A stretch of 64,000 nucleotides of DNA from Ecdyonurus torrentis (lineage: Eukaryota > Arthropoda > Insecta > Ephemeroptera > Heptageniidae): positions 13,382,142 to 13,446,141 of the forward strand of contig OX439134.1 of the NCBI GenBank assembly GCA_949318235.1, read 5' to 3'. The notes under the pieces were generated by a model, which did no database searches, was not told the DNA's origin, and saw only the letters and a program-made list of their open reading frames with translations. Position 1 is the first letter of the stretch; each line of letters opens with the position of its first letter. The translations under genes and the position numbers were made by a program. Below, in pieces: positions 19,113 to 33,079 of this stretch.

Positions 19113-19293
19113 TGGTAAGGCCCTTGCTGGTATCAATAGCATTTTCTTTAATATTGATCACATATGCAAAAGCATTACAATCAGTAAGAGCAAGAGCTCA
19201 ATCTCCCAATTCCCAAATTTTCCAATTTATCTGATTGTTTTTGTAACAAGATCATAGTTATTATACTTATTTGTTGTACTTGTGTGTCAACAG

Positions 19294-19442
19294 AGATACA
19301 TCACATAGTGTCGGTGAAACAGCTGAGTTCGGGGGTGTTGGGGGGCCCCACGTCAACCCCAAGCATGCAGCCAATTCATGTGGAGCCTACTGCAGATGAA
19401 GGAGGGTATTACTATCGACCTCCATGTTGCCAGCAAAACTGA
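19294..19442 (+). CDS. Rab11: Rab11 alternative terminal exon 5b (isoform of 219 aa)
   Basis: Acceptor tgtgtcaacag. Joined to exon 4 in the same phase it encodes EIHHIVSVKQLSS...MQPIHVEPT...YYYRPPCCQQN and a TGA stop. Its start parallels exon 5a (EIYRIVSQKQ) and its tail again ends in a CC motif near the C-terminus, so it gives a complete, prenylatable alternative Rab11 tail. The pairing suggests an old exon duplication with alternative splicing. Sequence and phase are seen; use in transcripts is inferred. Confidence 0.82.
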
Positions 19443-19543
19443 TTGATTTCTTGTAAACCTCTCTTTATCTCTCTCTCTTTCTCTCTCTTTGCTCCTATCA
19501 TTGATAATACACAATTTCAACCATTTTTAAACCTATCTTTCAT

Positions 19544-19549
19544 AATAAA
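19544..19549 (+). terminator. Candidate Rab11 poly(A) signal
   Basis: AATAAA about 100 bp after the exon 5b stop codon. Further AATAAA words occur downstream in the AT-rich sequence, so a longer 3' UTR is possible. Confidence 0.5.
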
Positions 19550-22500
19550 CTCTGAAAGTAAACTGTACAGGAAAAATACCTGTAAAACATAAATTTGACC
19601 ATGCAATAGCATTTTTATTATTATTATTTTTTAACGATTATATTTTGAGTTAATTTTTAAGAATAAAAATATTATTTAAAATATAACTCACTTTTTAGAT
19701 AAAATTTGAGTACAGCATGCTTCATGCTATTGTCTGAAGTTTAAAATTTGATTAATGGTTCAGATTACTTTGTACACACCCTGTCATATAAAATTTTGCT
19801 GTATTGCCTTAGAGGAAAGGCAAAGAATAAAATTTAGAGTATGTACATATATATTTTAATTTCTGTTCTGAAGTACAGTATGTCAAATACTGGCTAATAA
19901 AGGAGCAACTGTTTTGAGGCTTAAAGTCTGCCTCATAACAGTTGTTACTCTAAAAATCAATAACTTCACCTTGAATCAAGTAGGATTCCGGTGTTGGTGT
20001 TATAGAAGGAGAAAGAAAAGAACATAATAATAATACTTTTTTTTTTTTTTTTTGATAAAAATGGCTAAATGTTAGTTTATCATAACTTTTTGAGCTCTAG
20101 CTCGCTATAGTTTTACATTTTAAGCATAGCAGAGTTTTTTTCTTCTTCCCCTGGGACATTCAAAATGTAAGACTAGCGCGCTTAATCAGTTTTGTCTCCA
20201 TACAATAATAAACCCCGCAGCTTTTTTTTAAACACTGTTTTCTGAGATTGTATTGCAACCTTAAAATTGGACAAAAAAAGTATTTTTATTTATATTACAC
20301 CAAATCATCACATTTACTTATATTTATGTATATATATATTTTTTCTTTTGTTATATTAACTGACCTTAAAAAGCTAAATCTTTATTATATGTGTGCTAAT
20401 TTAATCTTAGTGACTTTATTAACTATGTATTCAGAAAATATATGTTCAAATTTGGTTAAATGGTTGAAATGTGTTTACATAAAAAAAATGGCTCGTTGCT
20501 TATTGGTTTAAGACTTCAACTACAACCCCATATCCTTGACCCTCTTTGACCCCCAACTAACACCCACCTTGTAAAATGAAACTTTTAAAATGATATCCAT
20601 TAAAAATAATAATGGATAATGTATATTTAAAAGAAACTACTATTTAAAAAATATATATATTATCAAAAAAAGAAAATGGGAGTATAACGCTATAAAATTT
20701 TTGTTTTATGTTCGTATTATCTAATTTATAATTTTCTTCCCATTATACCAAATGATCTTTTTTTTTTTTTTTTTTTTTTTTTTTTGTAATTAATAAAATA
20801 TTAATTTGGAAGAAAATTATAAAAATAAAATGCTAGTGATGAAAAAAATAATTTTAGTGTATAATGAAAAAAAAAAATTGTGAAGATAAAAAAACAATTG
20901 TGGTATAATGAATTTTCCTTGCAATGTACTCTTGAAATAAAGTTTTAAAGATAAGTATTGGTAAAATGTTAAATATGAATTGGAAACTCCTTATGTTATA
21001 TTATTATTATCTCAAAATTCTCAACAAAATAAATGAGTAGGGCCTAAATAAAATTCCAATTAACAAAATAAATATTCTAATATATTATCTTTTTAATTTT
21101 ATTTTAATATATATAAAAAAAATCATTTCTCAATTAAAAATAAATTTAGCATAATGTATAAAAAAAAAGTTGCTAATATACTTGATGCATTTTGACTTTA
21201 AAAAAAAAAAAATGGTATAATATTTTTAAATGATTTAAAAAATATATATCCCAGTGTCCTTACTGTATAATTATATTAAAAGAAGAAAAAATTGTTGAAT
21301 TGCCAATGCTAGTTTATATAATATAGTTATTGTATTATAGGGGGAAAAAAATATTAACATTATGAAGAAAAAGAAAATATATATTGCAATTTTTTTTTCT
21401 TGCATTACATCAAGTATATTAGAAATATTATGTAAATTTTGTTATAATAAAATTAAAAAAAAAAAACAAAACAACATTCCTCTATTTTGGAGCTTGTATG
21501 AAATTTAAGACTTAATTAAAAAAGAAAAAAGGAATGAATAATTGTAACCAATTATTCAAAAAAATTCAAATGATAATAAAAAAAAAAGAGACAATTTTTA
21601 AATATTGGATAGGAATATCATTCTGTATTATATGTTAACATTTTTTGAATGCACCTTACTAACAATTTCAAAAGCAATTTTAAAAATAATTATATAAAAT
21701 TTAGGAGGCTGAATATTAATTATTATTATTTTTTAATGAGGCTCTTTTAAAATGAACACCAAAAAATATGCTCGTAATAAACAAAATACTTTAAAACCTC
21801 TAAAATATTTGATCATTTTGTTAAGAATTGTTTGTTAAAGTGGGGTTTTAATTGTAAATAAGTTATTTATTATTATTAAAAAAAAATGCCTTAAAATTTA
21901 AAATAAAATTGTTAATATTAATTTACGTTATACATAAAAAAAAGAGGTCTTTAATTTTTGCAAACTCTTAAATATTTTAACAATTATGTCCAACTGAATT
22001 TCTTAATAATATTATAAATCAAACTACATTGTTTAATTTATTATCCATATCAAAAAAAATATACAATAATATTTATGCTTAATTGCTATGTAAAATATTA
22101 TATTATGTATACATTATTAAAATAAATTTAATAGTTTTTTGCAAACCAAATTTTTGTGTTTGATGCAATGTATCACAATGACATTTCAAAAATAAAAGCA
22201 TGAAAAATGGGTGATTTCTTTCTTAGCATATCAAATGTTGTTTTTAAGTTGTGTTATTTATGCTCATTCTCATTAATTATTTAATGTTGCATCAGAATCA
22301 TGGCAAAGTAATTAAATTGGTAGTAATAATTCATTGTGATACATATTATATAATTTTTAATATTCTTGTGTTTACTTTTTGCAGAATTTTTATTAATTTT
22401 TTATTTTTATTAAAAAAAAATGTACCTCACAGTTTATTGCTTGCTTTTTTATGCAAAGCACTTGTTACATTAATATAAATAATGAATTAGAAGTTCTCAA

Positions 22501-22950
22501 TAAAATGAAGCAAGAAGATCAAATGCAAAAAAAAAAAAAAAAAACATTAAAATAATAATAAATAAATGAAAAAAACGACATTGACCACAATATAATGATG
22601 TAATTATAAAATATTGCTGTACATAATGAGAAATACAAAATATATATAAAATCAATATTATTATGTTTTATTTATGTAGTAAAATTAATTGTATACGGAG
22701 AATTACTACAACCTGCGGGCCAAAACAAGATCAGAGATTTTTACAACTAGGTGCACCCCAAATTCTTAAACAATTTTACCAGATAAACACATATGACTTG
22801 ATTAGAAGCCAAGAAAAAGTGTGCCTCCAGTGGAAATAATCTCTTGACAAGTTTTGTCATGATTTAGAATTGCTTTTTGAAAGAACATAATACACCCTAT
22901 TGTTAAAAATGTTAAATTTAAATAAGTACAAACTAATTCAAATGAACAAT
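19550..22950. other. AT-rich stretch between Rab11 and FIGNL1
   Basis: Very AT-rich, with many short poly(A), poly(T) and TAT runs. It may include more Rab11 3' UTR. No exon, RNA gene or clear transposon was recognised. Confidence 0.5.
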
Positions 22951-22954
22951 ATAA

Positions 22955-23107
22955 GTTTAGGGTGCTCCACTATCATGTCCAAAAAACACTTGATACTGTT
23001 TTTTTTTTCTTTGCAAATGCTTGGAAACTGGAAAATTCCACAATTTGGCATTAGTTATCCTACCCCTCCCCCCCTCCCATTTTCCAAGATAAAGTGGACA
23101 TTGTAGT
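22955..23107. mobile_element. Degenerate MITE
   Basis: The ends CTCCACTATCATGTCC and GGACATTGTAGTGGAT are inverted and related to the MITE at 18347-18515. Confidence 0.5.
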
Positions 23108-23512
23108 GGATACAAGGACCTTCAAAATTTCAATTGCTGTAACCTCATTCATTAATCCACTTACTAACCATTATAAAAAAGCTAGAGGCTTAACTGAGTT
23201 AAACAGGTAACTGGAAGTTGGTCAGTGGAAAAGTTAAAGAAATAGGGATATATACAGTGACATAAGAATGATATCATTAATGTTGCTATCTTATTAAGTC
23301 TTAAAAATATTTAAATAGATTGGTGAAACAAGGAAAGCTATAAAAATAGGATCTCTAATATAAGTCCAAGATTAATAAAGTCTGATGCTGCTTTATTTTA
23401 TATTGTGCTCATTGCTTGTATACATTCTTCAACTCTCGTCTTGTATTGCATAGCATGTGCCATGTCTAGTAAAAGTTTCAATGTCTCTCAAATGTCTTTC
23501 AACTCCCTATGC

Positions 23513-23766
23513 TATAATCAAGTTCAGCAACTCTTGTGGCTCCTCCTACGATTTGTAGTTTAACCCCCGTATCCTCAAAAAATCCACTACAACCACCCTC
23601 ATTATGGCATGATTACTCTAACTTATATAAAGACAGGAAATTTCTAGGGATTAATCAGGGTGCATCTTTCAAACCACCCTGCCGTGCTGTGCCTGCAAGA
23701 TGCCCTTTTTGGAAGGGAGGATTTGGGAGGAGCCTGTGTGACACAAGTTGCTGAACTTGACTATAA
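23513..23766. mobile_element. Palindromic MITE
   Basis: Inverted ends TATAATCAAGTTCAGCAACT and AGTTGCTGAACTTGACTATA with CTCCTCC / GGAGGAG inside. The 72-residue frame across it is an artefact of the loop. Confidence 0.7.
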
Positions 23767-24880
23767 CTCACAGTCCAATAGAATTGACGATGCGCCAATA
23801 TAAGCGACACCTGGAACAATATACAAACCACATAACATTATTGTAGTTCAGGTGTCAAGTGCTAGTGTTGTGTGGACTGCTGAAAGTGCCCAGAGTTGGA
23901 AGACAAGTGAAGGACATGGGACATATATAACCTTTTAAATGTTTCTTTTGTTTTGGCAGGATTTTACCTGCTACCACACTGCTGCCCAAATTTCTGTGGT
24001 GCCTGCGGCATCATGTTACTATCCTTTTTTATTCAATATAATTTTATTTGTTATACTAAAATGTACCATACAATTCACAGTATTTATACAGTTCACTTCA
24101 TTCATAATATCTTGAATTTGTTAGTTTTGCGCAGAGAGAGCATATGCCTGTATCAACACATATATTATGTCATTTCCTAGGAGAGCTCTCAAATTTCAAA
24201 ACTATTATATTATAGTATAGACATTTACAATATTTTTAACAGTCTTCCGCCCCCCCCCCCCCCCCCATTTTTGTACGATACCTTATCCTAATGTATCATT
24301 GTGCAAAATTTCAGATTTCTCTTTCTTTAAGACTTTTTAGTCAAATCCCGCAGTAGCTGATTTCCCACCTTAACTATTAAACAACATAATGGTTGATAAA
24401 AAGATTTCATAAAGATATTAAATTTAGGAATGGAAGATTGGCTGTATGTGGTTGTCATACATTCTAATTTTTACATATTAAATTTAAGATTTAAGACAAA
24501 ATTCAACAGTGCATTTTCATTATTGTTGAATTTTGTTATATATAAAAAAATTGGAATATGTGAATAAAAGGATGAGCATATTCCCATACTTGCTTTTTTA
24601 TTGTAACTTTGTGCAGCAAAATAAGTATTCCCATTAAAAACAATGCTATATTTTGCAATTTAATATGTAAGATTGCAACAAATCATTGCATACATGAATG
24701 TATACCATCTGTATAATACTGACATTTTTGCTTATTATTTTCTTCTTCTATATTTTTTTATTTTTATATGAAACAAATATTATTAAGTTTATATTTCCCT
24801 AAATTATCATATCCATTATATATAGTCATCATCATCAATCACATAAAATAGGAAAGTATAATAAATTCAATTATCTATGT
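23767..24880. other. Non-coding stretch, a small hairpin and poly(C)
   Basis: A short inverted repeat (GACACCTGGAACAATA / ATTGTAGTTCAGGTGTC, about 23807-23860) and a poly(C) run near 24250-24267. No exon was recognised. Confidence 0.5.
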
Positions 24881-24886
24881 GAAGGA

Positions 24887-24907
24887 TTTATTAAACTATT
24901 CTTTATT
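24887..24907 (-). terminator. Candidate FIGNL1 poly(A) signals
   Basis: On the minus strand AATAAA occurs at 24907-24902 and 24892-24887, about 130-150 nt after the FIGNL1 stop codon. This would give a short 3' UTR. Confidence 0.5.
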
Positions 24908-25035
24908 ATTTTTTTTAAAGTACACATGTTTTATTATATTTAAAAAAATAAAATAAATGCAGTAGTTTGCACTAATAACTAATAACATAAAGTGGTGCAT
25001 GTTTTGTTGAGATTACATGAATTTTATAAATAATT

Positions 25036-25155
25036 TTACCCTCCAAATCCAAATCTGGCATTCCATTCTTCATAACTGGCCAGTGTTTCACTTGCAACAC
25101 TGGGTTTTACAACTTTGAGTGCATCTTCAAAGTGGCAGAATGAAACTGGAGGGAT
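25036..25155 (-). CDS. FIGNL1: FIGNL1 exon 11 (C-terminus)
   Basis: Acceptor tttttttcag. Encodes [19 protein letters not shown] through WNARFGFGG and TAA; this matches the conserved FIGNL1 end, where human reads YENWNKTFG. Confidence 0.93.
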   Translation of the reverse strand: MPPVSFCHFEDALKVVKPSVASETLASYEEWNARFGFGG

Positions 25156-28100
25156 CTGAAAAAAATAAAATATATGCATTTTTTTTCAACCTAAAAATCT
25201 ACAACTCGATGCTACAATTTTTTTTTTTTCCTCTTTCCCAGTCTGCATTTTACACTAAAAATAAATCATTTAAACAAAAGTACATTTCTTAAATTTAAAT
25301 ATCATACAACATTTTAAAATGCAAGAGAGGATTCAAATAAATATACTTGCAAAGGTGCAAAAAGTGAATATGAATTCCCAAAAATAAGTAATACATAGGA
25401 AAAATGTTAAAAGCTCAAACTATAAAAAGTAAAACTTAAAACTTTCTATTGAAATGTTATGTAGAAGAAAAAATACTTTTTTTTAGGGGTTATGTATCCT
25501 TGAATATTTCCTAAAACCTCATTTCCTTTGAAGGGAGGTTATATCGGTGAAGTGTATGGGAAAAGTTTAGGGTCCTTTATTAATTCCCCATACTTTACAT
25601 TTTTTTTTTAACCAACTGCACTGATTTAATGTGGAGCTGGAAATATTTAAAGAAATAAGAGGGATATATTAGACACAATTTTATGTTTCAGTGAAGCAAA
25701 TATAGAAAATGTTAATAATCTTTTTAATCAATAACATTCATTTGTGTCCAAGTTCTAAAGCTGTTATAACATTTTATAAAAACTTAAAATTACCTCATGA
25801 GGTCTCATTTTAACCAAAACTCTACTTGAAATTCCTCTAATTGGTCCCATGGAAGCCTCTTTACAGAGATATGTTAAATCAGCACATGAGTAACCCTCAG
25901 TTAAGACAGCAACTTGATGATAACTCTCATCATCCATAGAATTACTATGTTTGGAGATGAGAGATTGAACAAGATACTGTCGTGCTTCATGGTCAGGTAA
26001 AGGTACGTAGAGACGTTTCTGTAATCTTCTACGTGCTGCATCATCTAATTCTTGTGGTCTGTTGGTAGCACCAACAACAAGAACCCTGTCTTCTTCACAG
26101 CCTCCCACTCCATCCTGAAGTCATATAGAGGGAGAGGGTAGTATTTTAATTGGTGACTCAGTGCTTAGGATATAATCATAGCAAACATTTTAACCTATGT
26201 CATTAATCCCTAATAAAGCTTTCAACAATGTCAAAGTCAACACACATAGGACATGCTCTGAGTCATGGACTTACCTTAAGGTCATGACCAGAGTTGTGCC
26301 CTAGAACATGTCCTAAAAGCACTCTGGGTTACTAAGTTAAAATACCACTGTTAAGCGCAGGACAGTGGAAAATTTCTTATCGCTTTTAGTCACATAGGAT
26401 AAGAAATTGACCGCTGTCCTGCACTTAAGTAATTGTTACAGACTATGGTTAACATAAAAAAGTTGTCTATAGTCGAGGCAAAAAGTCTGTGGACTCCAAC
26501 TTCAAAAAATTATATCTCGTTAAATAAACCATGCATTAAAAAAATAAAAACATATCCTGAATCCTTGGTATGTTGGCTGTAAATACAATGTTTTAGTTTT
26601 GTCCTGCACGTTACGGTTCATTAGCAACGGCGTGATATATGACGTAACCTACCAAAATTACGCATAAAAAGTAGTGTATCTTGCTCAAAAATTATCTAAA
26701 AAATCTAAAATTTTGTACAATTGTGTATGTCAATATCTTACATGCATACAATTAATTTCAAAAATTTTAATTAATAATTAGTCATTAAATGAAACAATTA
26801 ACATGCGCCACTTCGGCGTACGCCTGCAAAGCAGCCAGTTAGTTTTAAATCATGTGAAATACATACACTTATCCATTGATATGTCTATTTTTCATAAAAC
26901 AAACTCAAAATATCAAATTAAAAATATTGAAATTTATAATTGAAAAAATCAGAGCAATACAAATTTAATAAAAAAATGCCTTTTGCGAATTATAATATTA
27001 CCTTTTTTACCTGTAAAAAGAACGGCTAATAATGACAAGAGGTAACCTCAGCGACTTCACACCACCCAGGCAGTGTATAATAAAAGCGGAGATGAGCTAC
27101 CTCTTGTTATTATTGGCCATTCTTTTTACAGGTAAAAAAGGTAATATTATAATTCGCAAAAGGCATTTTTTTATTAAATTTGTATTGCTCTGATTTTTTC
27201 AATTATAAATTTCATTATTTTTAATTTGATATTTTGAGTTTGTTTTATGAAAAATAGACATATCAATGGATAAGTGTATGTAATTCACATGATTTAAAAC
27301 TAACTGGCTGCTTTGCAGGCGTACGCCGAAGTGGCGCATGTTAATTGTTTCATTTAATGACTAATTATTAATTAAAATTTTTGAAATTAATTGTATGCAT
27401 GTAAGATATTGACATACACAATTGTACAAAATTTTAGATTTTTTAGATAATTTTTGAGCAAGATACACTACTTTTTATGCGTAATTTTGGTAGGTTACGT
27501 CATATATCACGCCGTTGCTAATGAACCGTAACGTGCAGGACAAAACTAAAACATTGTATTTACAGCCAACATACCAAGGATTCAGGATATGTTTTTATTT
27601 TTTTAATGCATGGTTTATTTAACGAGATATAATTTTTTGAAGTTGGAGTCCACAGACTTTTTGCCTCGACTATAGTGTCTGTCAATAAAGTAAACATTAA
27701 ACCTTTTCCGCCACCTAAAAACAAAAAAAAAAAAAAAAAAATCAAAGTATTTTGATTTTAAATACAAATTTGCTAAATTTGAAAGAAAAAGGATAGGAGA
27801 AACCAGCAAGGGCCTTACCATAGTGAGAGAGTCCCATATAGTTTGGTTCCATCTTGCTAGCACAGATATAAAAAACAAATACATTTTTTTTTTTATATCT
27901 GTGCTAGCAAGATTTTCACCAAACTTTGTGACTCTCTTCACTATGGTATAAGGCCCTGGCTGGGTTTTTTCTACCCCTTTCTTTCAAATTTATCATACCT
28001 AACTGCAATGGTTTATTTTTCTTAATATATCTAAATACACATTTTTTATTGTAATATCACAATGTGCTACACATACAACCTACCATTTGTACAAGAAACT

Positions 28101-29673
28101 CAGTTTTCATTCTTCTATTACTTTCATGTTCATTCTCAGTTCTAGAAGTAAGCAGAGAATCAATTTCATCAATGAATACTACTGAGGGCTGCTTAGCTCT
28201 GAAATAAAAACAATCAATAAATAACATCAAAATATTATTCAAGTTTTTTTTTTTTTTTTTTTTTTTTTGGTTTTACCTGGCCACAGCAAATAGTGTCTTA
28301 ACCATTTTCTCTCCAGTTCCAAACCATTTTGAAGTGACAGTTGAAGCAGAAACACTGAAGAAAGTAGCATTAGCCTCAGATGCAATACACTTCCCTGAAT
28401 AACAAGAAATGTTACCATTGAAAATTATAATTTGTTCATTATAATTCTTTAGTAAGTGAAAAAACATTTTGGTTTGAATATACAACATCAAAGAATTAAT
28501 AGGAAACCCAAACAGTGCCTTACCACAATGAAGCTAGGTAAAAATCTGGATGGCACAGTTAACACGAGTACTGTATTTACTTTGATTAAATATCAAAGTG
28601 TTAACTAATTGTGTTAAAAATATTAAAGGTGTAAAACACCTTGAACAAAAAACTTACCAAATATCCAAACATATCAATCTTATTGCGAAAAAAAGGCCTA
28701 TCTCGTTTTTTGTCAGTGGAAGCAAAAGGCGTATCTCGTATTTTTCAAAGGCCTATCTCAAGTGCTATCGCCATAACGTTCGGGAATGAGATAGGCCTTT
28801 TGCTTCCACTGACAAAATACGAGATACGCCTTTTGCTTCCACTGACAAAAAACGAGATAGGCCTTTTTTTTCGCAACAAGATCGATATGGGGGTATCAAA
28901 ATTGAGTTGGCCGGAGTCATTGATTTATAATTAAATTTCCATTCACAGAAAGGCGGGTGCGGACAGTGACGTTACAACTTGCTTGTTTTACGTGTTTTTA
29001 CGCGCGAGTGAATCAGGCGAGTTGTGACGTCAGAGTTCGCATTTGCCATTTCTTGAATTGAAAATAAATTAGAAATCAATGACTCTGGCCAAATCATAGA
29101 GTTGATATTCCAGTATATTAGGATACAGTATTAGGCAAGTTTTTTGTTCAAGATGTTGTTCGTCTTTAATTTTAACATTATTTGTATTAGGCCTATATAT
29201 GTCATAAAGATTTTCACCTAGCTACAGACTTCATTATTGTAGGTGTTTGTTGGTTTTCCTATATTCTCTCCTTTGATAATATAATTCATTATATCTTTAT
29301 AGGTATGTATTAAAAAATTACAATAATATATCATAATATAAGTACCGATCATGGTTTTTCCAGTTCCAGGAGGTCCAAATAGAAGCAAACCCTTTGGAGG
29401 TGCACGGAGTCCATTGAAAATTTCAGGACATAGTAATGGCATTACCACAATTTCCTATTGAAACATAAGAAGTTATAAGGTAAGTAAGGAAATTTAATAT
29501 AAATCCATTCCACTCAAACATAACATTTTCTTCTACTAAAAATAAACTGAAATTATTGATAAATGTGAAAAATGCAGGAGAAAATCAGCATAGTGAGGAG
29601 AGAGTCTCATAATTTGGTGAAAATCTTGCTAGCACAGAGATAAAACAAACAAATTAACAGACATTGGAGCACA

Positions 29674-29708
<35 letters not shown>

Positions 29709-32700
29709 TCTCTGTGCTAGCAACATTTTTTTTACCTATTGTAACCCCCAGGTTCTGTGTAAAACAAGGCTCTTTAGATGTTTTGTGTTTTAAGTGAAAC
29801 TCCTTTAAATGATAGCGCGCGAAGTCAAAACCATGCGGCAAAGTGAAACGCGTAATGCGCTGCTTGCCGGGTCAGTTTGGAGGTTACTTTTTACAAGGAC
29901 TCCCTACAAAAAAAAATTACAAGGACTTTATTGATGACGTCACCGTTTGCTATCCGTGACGTCACTAATACAAACGATTTACCATTTAAAATGTCCTTAC
30001 AATAAAAATTTACAAGGATAATTTTTTTTTACCCTCAAATGTACGCGAATGAATAAATTATATGGGCACACCCTAAAATAGCATTCTTTTGAAATAATTA
30101 TTTTGAAACGAAATAAAAAAAAATATATAAAAAAATAAAACTATAGAGTGAAATATTGAATTTGCATTATATATGTTTAATGTTAATATATTTATATAAT
30201 TTATATTATAAAACAATAAAAAAAAAAATATTTTAATTCTTTTGTGGGGGAAAAAATGTAATTATGTATATTAATATTATTTATAACATAAAATATATTT
30301 TGTATTTTTCTTCTCATTTATTAAATTTTAAAAATTTGAAAAATATATATATCTTAAAAATCACATAATTTTATAATAGCTTCTTTAAATATACGTTTTT
30401 TATATAAAATAATATTTATATTGTATATATAAAAAAAAATCCTTAAAAAACTTGCAAGGACTTTTTTGTTTTATTGAAAATAAATTATATAAGTATAAAA
30501 TATTCTCTGGTATATAGAGGGTGCATGTGTACGCATGACGTCATTCTGAATGCTTTTCGATGCTCTTCATTGCAGCAATGAATATTGCTCGCATGCAAAG
30601 GACAACCGTAGTTTTTGGCTATATATTTTCTTTTGAAAATTAGTTATTTTTTGGTCATTATTATTTTTCTTGCACTTGAGGTACTAATTCAACCTGTTAT
30701 CAGCATCAAAATACTCTCAAAAAAATTGCAAAGTATTTTTAAAAAAGTGTGGCAAAATGTGTCATTTTCCTATACTGGCCAATGTTATTTAGTACTCACT
30801 TATGACGTATCGACTTTAACATGAACGAATCCACCCTATATATATAGCATAATTATATAAACAACTTTTTGTTTTTTATTAAAATGATTATAATATGTTA
30901 TTTGATAAATTAAAATGAGAAAAAAAATGCAATGCGCAATTAAGGACATTTTTTGGAGAAAAATATTTTTCTATTTTTTTCTCCACCCATGAATAAAAGC
31001 AAAGCATATATATTATAAAAAATAGCCACAAGAAAAATGCAGCTTATATTTTTTAATTCTTAAATTATATTTATATAGTTGCAATTAAAAGTACTTTATG
31101 TTTACGGATTATTTTGCAAGGCGACGCATTGTCACACTATATATCTTTTTCTTCATAATTATATAATATATACTATATTATAATATATATTTAATTTTAA
31201 AATATATAAAATATTATATTCAAATATATATCAAAAACATACATTTTAATACATAATTAAAAAATATATAAACTATAAATATATAGCTTTATATTTTACA
31301 ATGTGCAAAAAAAAAAATTAAAAACTTATGAGCAAATTTTTTTTCCTTCAACAATAATTTGCAAATACATTTTTTAATAGCAGAACGCATAAGTATTTTT
31401 CTTTTAACTGTTTAAAGGCTAAAAATTGAGTAATATGTATATATGTGGTTTATTTACTAAAATTATATTATTCTGATAACAGATAATTATAATTACAAGA
31501 ATATTCTTTTCTACTTTTCTACTTTTTTTTTTTTTTTTTTTTAGTCCTTGTAAAAAAAATTGTAAGGATTTTTTTTTTAAATATATGGCGAAATTGTAAT
31601 TTCTTCTTAACTAGATTTTTCTTAATACAATATTATATTAATAATAGCATATAATACACATTACATCTTTGTATTATTTTAATTTTTTTTTTTTTTACTA
31701 TTATAATTTATTATTATTATATATATTTATATTATTTTTGTCCTTGCCAAAAAAATTTGCAATGACATTTTTTAACAGCGCATAGCAATTTTTCTATTAA
31801 CTGTTAAGGCTAAAAATTAAGTACTGTACTGTGGTTTATTGATTAAAATTCTGTTATTCTGCTAACGGATAATTATGATAAACTCTAATAATTATGCTTT
31901 TATAAGAATATTTTCTGTATTTTCTTCTTTTTTTAAAGAGTCCTTGTAAAAAAAAATTGTAAGGACATTTTTATACTATATCTTTTTCTTCATATGTAGA
32001 TTATATATAATATAATATTTAAGATATTATATAACATAATATAAATATTATATTATTTTATTTAATATTATTATTAAAAACAAAATTTTGTCCTTGTAAA
32101 AAAATTTACAATGACATTTTTTTAACAGCGCATAACAAATTTTCTTTGTAATTAAGGCAAAAAATTAAGTACTGTAGTTTATTGATTACAATTCTGTTAT
32201 TCTGATAACGGATAATTATGTTGAATTCTAATATGCTTTGAGAAGAACATTTTCTTTTTTTCTTCTTTTTTTTTAACGAGTCCTTGTAAAAAAAATTGCA
32301 AGGACAATTTTTTAAAATATATAGAAAATTGTAATTTCTTCTTAACTAGATTTTTTTTATTAAAATATCATTTAATAGCATAATATATATAATACATGAT
32401 ATCTTTGTCTTTTAAACATATATTTTTTAATTTTTATATTAAATATAAGTTTGTTTTTTTTAGTCCTTGTAAATTTTTTTTTGCAAGGACATTTTTTTAA
32501 CAACGCATAACACTTTTTCTTTTAATTCTTAAGGTTTAAAATTAAGTACGGAGGTTTATTGAATAAAATTCTGTTATTCTAATAACAGAGATAAACTCTA
32601 AGTTTTCTTTTACATTTTCTTTTCAAGGTCACCTTGTAAAAAAAAATACTGTATAAGGACATTTTTTTAAAAATAGCAAAAATTGCAATTTCCTCTTAAC

Positions 32701-32906
32701 TATAGATTTTTTTCTAATAAAATATTATTTAATAGCATAATATAATACATGATTTATATCTTTTGTCCTTTTTTTTTTTTTTTTTTTACTTTTAAATTAA
32801 ATAAAAGATTTTTTTTTAGTCCTTGTGAAAAAAATTACAAGGACATTTGTTTTAGTATAGCAATCATGCATATGCGCGTTATATTATTGTGTTATTTGTG
32901 GAAGGA

Positions 32907-32947
<41 letters not shown>

Positions 32948-33043
32948 TATTTTAATAAATATACATGCATGTATACCTTTAACTTTTTAAATACAATATA
33001 ATATAATTAAAAAACAATTTTAAATTGTACACTCCCAGGCATA

Positions 33044-33079
<36 letters not shown>

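Noticed and set aside
23536..23754. 72-residue frame in the Rab11-FIGNL1 interval
   Set aside because: Lies inside a palindromic MITE and has no splice or domain support.
25764..25793. Extension of the FIGNL1 exon 10 frame
   Set aside because: Intronic read-through past GAG/gtaatt; exon 11 supplies the conserved C-terminus.
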